A stretch of DNA of 57,427 bases from Lachnospiraceae bacterium (GTDB lineage Bacteria; Bacillota; Clostridia; Lachnospirales; Lachnospiraceae): contig JAFZNO010000051.1 in assembly GCA_017552985.1 (NCBI GenBank), positions 1 to 57,427 of the forward strand, given 5' to 3'. The notes below the pieces were generated by a model. The model was given only the letters and a program-made list of their open reading frames with translations. It did not search any database and had not been told where the DNA came from. The stretch's first letter is position 1. Each line of letters opens with the position of its first letter. Below, piece by piece: positions 44,901 through 51,091 of the stretch. The translations under genes and the position numbers were made by a program.

Positions 44901-45086
44901 TTCCGGAACCTTAAGGAAACGCTTTCTAAGAAAACATACTTAACCATTTTGATCACCTACGGCGTTTTGGTCTTCGGGCTCTTCTGTCTCTTCTATCCCG
45001 TGCTTGCCGGACAGCCCGTAGAATTAGAATTTGCCCAAAAATATCTCAAGTGGTTCAAAACTTGGATTCTTGTCGCCGGAAAATAA
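41913..45086 (+). CDS. Fusion of two GT-C membrane glycosyltransferases (GT87-like plus PMT/GT39-like)
   Basis: A 1057-residue protein with about twenty membrane helices. The first half (about 1-470) has an N-terminal GT-C acidic loop with DVDVNCFSAWSDRM and YFSDYPPLYLY and further NAYNFW and RMHERYLYP motifs, like DUF2029/GT87 mannosyltransferases. After a linker with a beta domain (about 490-630), the second half starts with FDEIYHARTAYEF and NTHPPLGK, the catalytic loop of protein O-mannosyltransferases (GT39), and ends in a PMT C-terminal helix bundle. Both halves would use polyprenyl-phosphate sugars outside the cell. ATG at 41913 has AGGAG; the ATG at 41877 has no ribosome-binding site. 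The acceptor is unknown. Confidence 0.87.
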   Translation: MNNLPLWIVISLIFSIVIWSLTLRDLQGKKYVIGDLTVPLFFLFALVLRVVVASSYSGFDVDVNCFSAWSDRMATMGPAHFYAEDYFSDYPPLYLYFLYVIGMLKKILGLLSLSPLHLVLLKSPAIISDVLIGFLIYKVGLKRVGLGSALLLSALYLFQPVVILNSCLWGQVDSVFTLFLIVCCLFLEKLRLLPAMIVFGLGVLLKPQMLIFTPVLILGFIHYVYRGSFSFRMFSRAIAYGALTLVMTILIAMPFGLGNVFSRYFDTLGSYPHASVNAYNFWAGVGLNWYPQTTKFMGIPCQTWGYVAIVLAASLSLVLGIRLRTLTQKYFITGAFLILTVFTFSVRMHERYLYPIIPLMIFGYMGFASRQICYVPAGKAEKGKKESSQVYALTPTLRFLFPAVFTMICVLHYVNVAHVLYYYDAKNYDASAPILKITGILMTVAALCFYYLMIRLQSSKEMPALPQEKSFRESVSPIWILESEMRMTKLDVILVIVITLIYSCFALRDLGEAAAPQSLYETAKGVSMTFEFPKEVTSVSYYEAPWHEQRYAFQCQTNDEEQPVVAQLLTFDTVFCWKTLDLPAATTKVIMTPQSNDARLLELVFLDSEGNPVSPVNASEYPALFDEADLYPETFSFRNSTYFDEIYHARTAYEFLHGWYSYENTHPPLGKILISVGITIFGMNPFGWRIIGTLFGIAMLPILYLFAKRLTGNTPAAALTCWIFAFDFMHFTQTRIATIDVYIVFFILCMYYFLFNYLSSDFTATPLKKLLLALGFCGLSMGLGVASKWTGVYAGIGMGILFFLHLGRVIHKSSGATTFREFKPFKTKYFQTDVGKKILKIIGCCIIFFVVIPVIVYVLSYIPFRDSWGNGLIQRTIKNQETMFSYHSKLEATHYFASPFYEWPFIVRPIWYYSGKLSDTLREGISSFGNPLVWWAGLPALIYVTYLFIRKKDRRALFLIIGYLSQYLPWVLVTRLTFIYHYFPSVVFLVLMIGYSFRNLKETLSKKTYLTILITYGVLVFGLFCLFYPVLAGQPVELEFAQKYLKWFKTWILVAGK

Positions 45087-45092
45087 AGCATC

Positions 45093-45132
45093 AAAAAACC
45101 TCTTGCATCCGATTGGATACAAGAGGTTTTCT
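45093..45132. terminator. Bidirectional terminator between GT-C gene and tsf
   Basis: Stem of about 15 bases with one mismatch around the loop GATT, T-runs on both strands. It serves the plus-strand GT-C gene and the minus-strand rpsB-tsf operon. Confidence 0.92.
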
Positions 45133-45151
45133 TATTTTTCATTTCTTTCGA

Positions 45152-46249
45152 TTACTTCAGCTGTGCTGCAACCTCTGCTGCAAAGTCCTCGCTCTTCTTC
45201 TCAAGACCTTCACCAGTCTCAACACGAACGAACTTAGCAATCTTCAGGTCAGCAGCTACGGTCTTCAGGTAAGCTGCTACGGTCTGCTTGCCATCCTCAG
45301 CCTTAACGTAAACCTGATCCATCAGGCAGGTTTCCTTGATCTGCTTGGAAATACGACCTTCAACCAGTCCAACGAAAATCTTGTCAGCCAGATATGCTTC
45401 CTTATTTGCAAGTGCAGCCTGCGCAAGAGTAGCGGTTGCCTCCTTAGAAAGGAAGTTGAACAGGAAGTTCATGTTGCTCTTCTTCTCTTCGTAAATGGCA
45501 ATGTCTTCGTCGCTCCAAGTCTTGTTTGCAACTACATCGTCGATCAGCTTCTGAAGGATGGGCTTGGGAAGAGATGCAGGATCATTCAGTGCACTCTCGA
45601 TCGTAATCTCACGCATCTTAGCCAGCTCAGCTGCAGAAACGTCATCCCTGCAGATATACTGAGGATTCATTGCAGCAATCTGCATTGCAATGTTCACAAG
45701 TGCTTCCTTAACGGCATCCGTAACGTTTGCGGTCTCACCCTCAACTACTACGGAAATCTTTCCGCCGCCATGAACGTAAGTTACTACGCAACCATTCTTA
45801 GCTTCTACCTTCTCGAAACGACGAATGCTCAGTTTCTCACCGATCACTGCGATCATTTCAACAAGTGCGTCATTAACGGTCTTGGATGCATCCTCAGTCC
45901 AAGGCTCAGCCATGAATTCTTCAATGTTCTTGGAATTAGAATTCAACGCCTGCTTTGCAACCAGTGCAACGTAATTCTGGAACTTCTCGTTCTTTGCAAC
46001 AAAGTCGGTCTCGGAATTTACTTCTACAACGGCTGCAACCTTGTCGCCATCGGTAGCAACCTTAGTGATACCCTCTGCAGCAATACGGCTTGCTTTCTTA
46101 ACAGCCTTAGCCGCGCCGCTCTTCTTCAGCTCTTCAACAGCCTCATCAAAATTTCCGTTCGTCTTGGTGAGTGCCTTCTTACAATCCATCATGCCTGCGC
46201 CGGTAACTTCACGCAACTCTTTTACCATGGATGCGGTAATCTCTGCCAT
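45152..46249 (-). CDS. tsf: Elongation factor Ts with extra ~60-residue segment
   Basis: A 365-residue EF-Ts, the nucleotide exchange factor of EF-Tu. The N-terminal domain has VTGAGMMDCKKAL, the core has NSETDFVAKN, and the C-terminal part has GEGLEKKSEDFAAEV. Typical EF-Ts are 290-310 residues; here residues about 225-288, between SALNDP and KIFVGLVEGRI, are additional and predicted helical. The extra part lies in the region of the coiled-coil/subdomain C. The ATG at 46249 was chosen with AGGTGG eight bases upstream; the GTG at 46261 lies in that site. It follows rpsB by 31 bases. Confidence 0.96.
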   Translation of the reverse strand: MAEITASMVKELREVTGAGMMDCKKALTKTNGNFDEAVEELKKSGAAKAVKKASRIAAEGITKVATDGDKVAAVVEVNSETDFVAKNEKFQNYVALVAKQALNSNSKNIEEFMAEPWTEDASKTVNDALVEMIAVIGEKLSIRRFEKVEAKNGCVVTYVHGGGKISVVVEGETANVTDAVKEALVNIAMQIAAMNPQYICRDDVSAAELAKMREITIESALNDPASLPKPILQKLIDDVVANKTWSDEDIAIYEEKKSNMNFLFNFLSKEATATLAQAALANKEAYLADKIFVGLVEGRISKQIKETCLMDQVYVKAEDGKQTVAAYLKTVAADLKIAKFVRVETGEGLEKKSEDFAAEVAAQLK

Positions 46250-46280
46250 ATCTGTATCCACCTTTCTGAATTATACTAAA

Positions 46281-47036
46281 TTACTGCTCGTCAGCTGCAA
46301 CCTCTTCGATGTCGGTAGCTTCGGTAGCAACGTCTTCTGCTGCGTAAACTGCCTCGCCCTGATTTGCCTCGATCACTGCATCAGCCATCTTGGAAACGAT
46401 CAGCTTTACGGCTCTGATTGCATCATCATTACCAGGAATGATGTAGTCAAGCTCTTCGGGATCGCAGTTGGTGTCGCCGATACCGATCAGGGTAATGCCA
46501 AGTGCGTGAGCCTCCTGTACGCAGATCTTCTCCTTCTTGGGATCTACTACAAAGATTGCATCGGGAATTCTGGTCATGTTCTTGATACCGCCAAGGTTCT
46601 TCTCGAGCTTCTCCCACTCTTTCTTCAGCTGGATAACTTCCTTCTTGGGAAGTACGTCAAAGGTGCCGTCCTCGGACATGGTCTCGATCTTGTGAAGTCT
46701 TGCGATACGGGACTGGATGGTCTTGAAGTTGGTCAGCATGCCGCCGAGCCATCTCTCGTTAACGTAGTACATTCCGCAACGCTCAGCCTCGGTCTTAACT
46801 GCATCCTGTGCCTGCTTCTTGGTACCAACGAAAAGAATGGTGCCGCCCTGTGCAGCGATCTCGGAAATTGCCTTGTAAGCCTCGTCAACCTTGCCTACGG
46901 ACTTCTGAAGATCGATGATGTGGATACCATTTCTCTCGGTGAAGATGTAAGGAGCCATCTTAGGGTTCCATCTTCTGGTCTGATGTCCAAAGTGAACACC
47001 TGCTTCAAGTAACTGCTTCATAGAAATAACGCTCAT
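46281..47036 (-). CDS. rpsB: 30S ribosomal protein S2
   Basis: A 251-residue S2 with the standard opening [20 protein letters not shown] (after a five-residue lead), [23 protein letters not shown] and [17 protein letters not shown]. The acidic C-terminal tail is slightly extended ([18 protein letters not shown]). ATG at 47036 with GGAGG; an earlier ATG (47051) overlaps the ribosome-binding site. tsf follows, the near-universal pairing. Confidence 0.98.
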   Translation of the reverse strand: MSVISMKQLLEAGVHFGHQTRRWNPKMAPYIFTERNGIHIIDLQKSVGKVDEAYKAISEIAAQGGTILFVGTKKQAQDAVKTEAERCGMYYVNERWLGGMLTNFKTIQSRIARLHKIETMSEDGTFDVLPKKEVIQLKKEWEKLEKNLGGIKNMTRIPDAIFVVDPKKEKICVQEAHALGITLIGIGDTNCDPEELDYIIPGNDDAIRAVKLIVSKMADAVIEANQGEAVYAAEDVATEATDIEEVAADEQ

Positions 47037-47176
47037 TTTTCTTACCTCCATTTGGTTTTTCTTCCGCTTAGCTTTTACCGAAAACGCCCGCGTTACAAGG
47101 CTTTTTCAAGCTCTGCAGGCTACGTTCTTAAGGAACGCACCACCCACAAATAAAGCCGCGTGTGTATTTTTGCAAC
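47037..47176 (-). promoter_or_regulatory. Structured leader of rpsB mRNA
   Basis: About 140 bases between the predicted transcription start and the rpsB ATG contain several short hairpins on the minus strand (CGTTC/GAACG with loop CTTAA; GCTT/AAGC; AACG/CGTT). S2 autoregulates through such leaders in some bacteria; whether this one does is not visible. Confidence 0.35.
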
Positions 47177-47182
47177 GGCACG

Positions 47183-47211
47183 ATTATACCATAAGAAAAC
47201 CCCTTGTGCAA
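47183..47211 (-). promoter_or_regulatory. Sigma-A promoter for rpsB-tsf, extended -10
   Basis: Minus strand TATAAT (47183-47188) with TGG before it (extended -10), spacer of 17 and TTGCAC (47206-47211). The -35 box lies inside the stem of the terminator for the upstream gene. Confidence 0.75.
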
Positions 47212-47219
47212 GGGGTTTT
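47196..47219 (-). terminator. Terminator at the end of the chemotaxis operon
   Basis: Perfect 11-base stem (47196-47206 and 47209-47219) with a two-base apex, probably opening to a larger loop, followed by TTTTCTT. It ends the cheY to repeat-protein run and overlaps the rpsB -35 box. Confidence 0.75.
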
Positions 47220-47254
47220 CGAAGTTTTTACGTATTTTTTATTTGTTTTGAAGT

Positions 47255-47953
47255 CTATTTGGTTCCGGTAATAATTTTTGCGATCTCTTCATCAGAGCTT
47301 CCTTCCGGAATAACAAAGGTTCCGACACTGATCCGCTTGTCATATCCGTGACTGCAAAGATATGCGTCATAGGTCTTGGCGTCTTCTACGATTCCTGCTT
47401 CCGCAAGGATCTTCGCCACCGTCCAGGAGCTATATCCTCTTTGAACCGTGAGGGTAAAATCTCCTTCTGCGGCCTCGCTCGGCTGAATGCTTCCTTGAAC
47501 CTCCTTCGTCTCTGACGTAGGTGCGCTTTCTGAGGATTCAATCACCTCGCTGGATTCCACGCTTTCGGAGCTTTCGATCGCTTCGCTTGTTTCCACGGTC
47601 TCGGAGCTTTCGATCGCTTCGCTTGTTTCCACGGTTTCAGAACTTTCGATCGCTTCGCTTGTTTCCACGGTCTCAGAACTTTCGATTGCTTCGCTTGTTT
47701 CCACGGTCTCAGAGCTTTCGATTGCTTCGCTTGTTTCCACGGTCTCAGAGCTTTCGATCACTTCACTGGATTCTTTTACGCCCTTTACTTCCTCGCTTAC
47801 GGAAGCTTTGGCAACCTCTCCCGGATCTTTTTCCTGATTTCCTAAAGTTTTGGCATTTACGCCGGAAATTCCGAGCAAAATCACCGCTACGGCAAGCCCG
47901 GTTCCCAATCCCCTCAAATAGTATTTCATTAAAGCATTTTTATCTTTTTGCAT
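47255..47953 (-). CDS. Membrane-anchored protein with Ser/Glu/Thr repeats and MltG/YceG-like end domain
   Basis: A 232-residue protein. A single N-terminal helix (14-34) anchors it. Residues about 60-140 are low-complexity and include five 12-residue copies of SSETVETSEAIE. The end (about 165-232: YSSWTVAKILAEAGIVEDAK and FVIPEGSSDEEIAKII) resembles the small LysM-like subdomain of endolytic transglycosylase MltG, but the catalytic domain is missing. It could bind peptidoglycan. The gene is the last in the chemotaxis/sigma-28 run and is followed by a terminator. The start is uncertain because the Shine-Dalgarno is weak. Confidence 0.65.
   Translation of the reverse strand: MQKDKNALMKYYLRGLGTGLAVAVILLGISGVNAKTLGNQEKDPGEVAKASVSEEVKGVKESSEVIESSETVETSEAIESSETVETSEAIESSETVETSEAIESSETVETSEAIESSETVETSEAIESSESVESSEVIESSESAPTSETKEVQGSIQPSEAAEGDFTLTVQRGYSSWTVAKILAEAGIVEDAKTYDAYLCSHGYDKRISVGTFVIPEGSSDEEIAKIITGTK
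47568..47764. repeat. Five-copy 36-bp tandem repeat within a coding region
   Basis: The sequence GCTTGTTTCCACGG recurs at 47585, 47621, 47657, 47693 and 47729, exact period 36, with only a few silent differences between units (TC/TT, GAG/GAA). The units code for 12 residues in phase, so the array can expand or shrink without frameshift. Confidence 0.95.
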
Positions 47954-47997
47954 TTTTCAAACCTGCGTCTTTTATTATTCTCGTATTACGTTTCCGG

Positions 47998-48561
47998 TCA
48001 CTTCGCCTGCTTTTTCTCGCTCTTCTCACTCACCTTGGATGCCATGGGCGCGATCTTTACGCTTCCTGCCCCATAGGAGACTTCGACGGGACGCATGGCC
48101 CGTATCTTTTCAACGCTCTCGCGCATGACCTTCGCCGCCTTGCCGGCTGCCGTAACGGTCTTTTGCAGATTTTCACGTTCTTCCTTTACGGTCTTTTGCA
48201 AATTTTCACGTTCTTCCTTCACCGCCTGGTGCAGAAGCACGACCTCTTCCTCCTCCTTTTTCAGTTCACGCATTACCGTGTCAGAATAGCTGGTAAGCTC
48301 AAACGTCTTCTCATTCGTCACGTCATCCAGCTTTGTCAACGCGTCGTTGATGGCATAATTTGTATATTCCGCCGCCATGTTTTGGATTGGCTCCCTGAGT
48401 GCTTCCGCCTCCTTTTCCATCATTTCGTGAACTTCCTGCTTTGCCAGTTCCTGGTCGATTCCGCTTCCCTCCGGTTTCTTCTCCGGTATGAGAAAGCTCA
48501 CCACAAAGCAGATGATGCTAACGATTAACAGTACAACTTCCATGATAATGATTCCGTCCAT
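47998..48561 (-). CDS. DUF6115-type membrane-anchored coiled-coil protein
   Basis: A 187-residue protein with an N-terminal membrane helix (5-24) and a long charged coiled coil (about 40-150) that contains two exact KEERENLQKTV units. Proteins of this layout lie next to the sigma-28 gene at the end of flagellar operons in clostridia, and are grouped as DUF6115; the role is unknown. The start ATG at 48561 has AGGAG eleven bases away. It follows sigma-28 by 28 bases. Confidence 0.7.
   Translation of the reverse strand: MDGIIIMEVVLLIVSIICFVVSFLIPEKKPEGSGIDQELAKQEVHEMMEKEAEALREPIQNMAAEYTNYAINDALTKLDDVTNEKTFELTSYSDTVMRELKKEEEEVVLLHQAVKEERENLQKTVKEERENLQKTVTAAGKAAKVMRESVEKIRAMRPVEVSYGAGSVKIAPMASKVSEKSEKKQAK
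48156..48221. repeat. Direct 33-bp duplication in the coiled-coil gene
   Basis: Two copies (48156-48188 and 48189-48221) differ at two positions and encode KEERENLQKTV twice. It is a recent in-frame duplication. Confidence 0.9.
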
Positions 48562-48589
48562 TTTTTTGCTCGCTCCTAAATATTTTCTG

Positions 48590-49363
48590 TCAAATCTTAA
48601 ACAGGATCCCCATGTAATTACCCATTTTAGTTCTCATTTTCTGCAGTGCGCGGGTATGTAGCTGTGAAACTCTGGAAACCGAAACGTCCAGGACGTTGCT
48701 GATCTCCTTTAGCGTCAATTCCTCAAAATAATAGAGCGTGATCACCTTTTGTTCCTTCTCGGACAATAGCTCCATGGCTTCGCTTAAGGCTTGGGTCAAT
48801 TCCTTTTTCTCATAGCTTTCTTCCGGGCTGTCAAACCTTGCCGTCGTCCCCTGACCATAATCCTGGCTGACGTCGCTCCCCTGTTCCATGTATTCATTCA
48901 GGGAGACCAGTCCGGTCACTTTCATCTGGGACTGCCACTCATGATATTCAACCATGCTGATGCCAAGCGCGTTCGCCATCTCTTCATCCGTGGCCGATCT
49001 TCCCATCGCCTGTTCCAATGCCTTCTCCACCATACTCATCTTCTTTTGGCGTTGCCGTACGGTCCTCGGGATCCAGTCCAGCTTGCGGATGTGGTCCAAA
49101 ATGGCCCCGCGGATGCGAAGGCTGGCATACGTTTCAAATTTCACGTCCCCTTGATAATCATATTTATCAATGGCATCGATCAAACCAAAAATCCCGTAAC
49201 TGACCAGATCATCATATTCCACGTTGTATCCAAGATACATGGAAAGCCGTCCGGCAACCAGTTTCACCAGTTGTGCGTACTCTATGATGATTTGCTCACG
49301 CAGCTTCGGAGATTTTGTGGCACCATATTCATCTAATAGTTTTTTTCTTTCCGTATCGTCCAT
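48590..49363 (-). CDS. fliA: RNA polymerase sigma-28 (FliA/SigD/WhiG family)
   Basis: A 257-residue alternative sigma factor. Region 2 has EYDDLVSYGIFGLIDAIDKY and FETYASLRIRGAILDHIRK, region 3 IPRTVRQRQKKM, and region 4 LTLKEISNVLDVSVSRVSQL; all are intact, unlike in the sigma-like gene at 16369. The family drives late flagellar and chemotaxis promoters. The ATG at 49363 is chosen over a GTG at 49372. It lies at the end of a che operon, the normal position, but no flagellar structural gene or FlgM anti-sigma gene is present in the window. Confidence 0.93.
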   Translation of the reverse strand: MDDTERKKLLDEYGATKSPKLREQIIIEYAQLVKLVAGRLSMYLGYNVEYDDLVSYGIFGLIDAIDKYDYQGDVKFETYASLRIRGAILDHIRKLDWIPRTVRQRQKKMSMVEKALEQAMGRSATDEEMANALGISMVEYHEWQSQMKVTGLVSLNEYMEQGSDVSQDYGQGTTARFDSPEESYEKKELTQALSEAMELLSEKEQKVITLYYFEELTLKEISNVLDVSVSRVSQLHTRALQKMRTKMGNYMGILFKI

Positions 49364-49396
49364 GAAAAACACCTGCGTTTCTTATTCTGCCTTTGC

Positions 49397-49885
49397 TTAA
49401 ATGATCTGCAGCTCTTTTCCGACTGCCTTAACGTGATATTCCCCCGTCTCAGGATAGAACGTCACGGTTCTTCCGTAATTCTCGCCCGTACTTTCCGAAA
49501 GTACGGGAATTCGCAATCCAGCCAATACTTTTCTGCAGCTCTCCACGTTTCTCTTGCCGATCAATCCCCAGTCGCTTTTGCTGGAGACGGCAAACATGGT
49601 GGCGCCGCCGGCTAATTTCGCCGTTAATCTTGTTCTTTTGGCCCCCTTGGCCTCCATTAGACCGATCAATTCCGCAATGCCAGTATCTGCAAATTTGGCG
49701 GGGTTTGAATGATCTCCCCGAATGGCGGTGGAATCCGGCAACATGACGTGCACCATTCCGCCGATCTTGGTTACCGGATCACGAAGCGCTACCGCAACGC
49801 AGGATCCAAGTCCCATGGTGATCAGACCGTCAGGGGGAGAGGCTATTTTCAGATCAGCCATTCCCACTTTGATAATTTCGCTCAT
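49397..49885 (-). CDS. cheD: Chemoreceptor glutamine deamidase CheD
   Basis: A 162-residue enzyme that deamidates glutamines on methyl-accepting chemoreceptors and binds CheC. The cysteine nucleophile is in TMGLGSCVAV and the histidine in GMVHVMLP, and the KLAGGATMF motif is present. It lies between cheC and sigma-28, the typical Firmicutes order. Confidence 0.96.
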   Translation of the reverse strand: MSEIIKVGMADLKIASPPDGLITMGLGSCVAVALRDPVTKIGGMVHVMLPDSTAIRGDHSNPAKFADTGIAELIGLMEAKGAKRTRLTAKLAGGATMFAVSSKSDWGLIGKRNVESCRKVLAGLRIPVLSESTGENYGRTVTFYPETGEYHVKAVGKELQII

Positions 49886-49941
49886 CGGCTTTTCCCCAAT
49901 TTCCGTTGTTTCTTTCCGTCGATCAAACTAGTTTTATGATC

Positions 49942-50580
49942 CTATTCCTCCATCAGCCCGTCCACGGGTAGACCTAACGAACCAATGATCTTTACGTAGG
50001 AATCCAAGGCAGGGATCAACAGAAAATATCCATTGATCTCAATTTCGTCAAAGAACTGTGTCTGAATCAGCAGAAGCTTGTCACCCAGCATTCCAAACTC
50101 GATCGCCGGAACGCTCAGAATGGCTCCGGCCATGTCCACCGTCATTTGCGGCGGCATGGAAATGATCTTCATCCCCGTAAAGGAAGCGAGTGCATTTAAG
50201 TAAGCGCCGGTAATGATGTTTCCAACCTCCATCAGCGCGGATTGTTCCATTTCCGTAAAATCCTCGTCCACGGCAGTCGACTGGCCCATGATCTTTTGAA
50301 CCAAATGCTTCGCATGCGTTTTTTCGATCAAGAACATCATTGTTCCAGACACTTCGCCGTCCACGCCCAGGAGCACGCAGGCCATGATCTGTTCTTCACC
50401 GCCCATGATGGTGCCTACGTCCTTGAAATCCAAAAGACGCACGCACGGAACGCGCATGTCCACCTTGCACTGTATCATCTGTGCCAAGGCCGTCATGGCA
50501 TTTCCCGCTCCGATGTTTCCGATTTCCTTTAACACGTCATAATAGACGTCCGAGATTTTTTCCAAACTGATATTTCCCAT
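49942..50580 (-). CDS. cheC: CheY-P phosphatase CheC
   Basis: A 212-residue protein with both active-site helices: LKEIGNIGAGNAMTALAQ and LMEVGNIITGAYLNALA, each with the Glu/Asn pair that attacks CheY phosphate. CheC activity rises when CheD binds. FliY and CheX have related motifs, but length and neighbours fit CheC. Confidence 0.95.
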   Translation of the reverse strand: MGNISLEKISDVYYDVLKEIGNIGAGNAMTALAQMIQCKVDMRVPCVRLLDFKDVGTIMGGEEQIMACVLLGVDGEVSGTMMFLIEKTHAKHLVQKIMGQSTAVDEDFTEMEQSALMEVGNIITGAYLNALASFTGMKIISMPPQMTVDMAGAILSVPAIEFGMLGDKLLLIQTQFFDEIEINGYFLLIPALDSYVKIIGSLGLPVDGLMEE

Positions 50581-50610
50581 GCCATCATCTCCCGCAACGT
50601 TCCAAATGGC

Positions 50611-51069
50611 TTAAGCGTTTTCCTCCAAAGTGATCACGCTTAGATCCAAAAGTGATATCAGGTCACCGTTATCCCGTTTTCCAACGCCGGAGACAAATGC
50701 CTTGCCGTCCAGCTTTAGGTCGTCCACGCCATCCACCTGCGTGCTTTCGAGGGTTACGACCTCCTTTACCTCGTCTACGATCACGCCAAGATTCCCCTCC
50801 GTCTGGGTCTTCAGGACGATGATCCTTGTTTTCTTCTCATAAACGTCCTTCTCGAGGCCCATCTTTATGCGAATGCTCATCACGGGAAGCACTTCGCCGC
50901 GAAGATTGATGATCCCGGTCAAGTACTTTGGCATCTTTGGGATCCTGGTAATCTTTTGCATTCTCACGATGTTTTCCACGTAGTGGACGTCAATGCCATA
51001 TTGCTCATTTCCAAGGCGGATCACGACGTACTGACTTTTGTCCGCCTGGGTCACGTCTTTTTCTGCCAT
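50611..51069 (-). CDS. cheW: Chemotaxis coupling protein CheW
   Basis: A 152-residue SH3-like adaptor linking receptors to CheA. The opening QYVVIRLGNEQYGIDVHYVE and the NLRGEVLPVMSI motif are typical. It lies between cheA and cheC with short gaps. Confidence 0.96.
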   Translation of the reverse strand: MAEKDVTQADKSQYVVIRLGNEQYGIDVHYVENIVRMQKITRIPKMPKYLTGIINLRGEVLPVMSIRIKMGLEKDVYEKKTRIIVLKTQTEGNLGVIVDEVKEVVTLESTQVDGVDDLKLDGKAFVSGVGKRDNGDLISLLDLSVITLEENA

Positions 51070-51091
51070 GGCGCTCCTCCTCCGCCTCTCT

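Noticed and set aside
45050-46279. 409-codon plus-strand frame across the GT-C end and tsf
   Set aside because: Runs through a strong terminator and opposite tsf; no ribosome-binding site or recognisable domain.
47568-47764. Possible CRISPR array because of 36-bp regular repeats
   Set aside because: Repeats are directly adjacent without spacers and code in phase for a protein.
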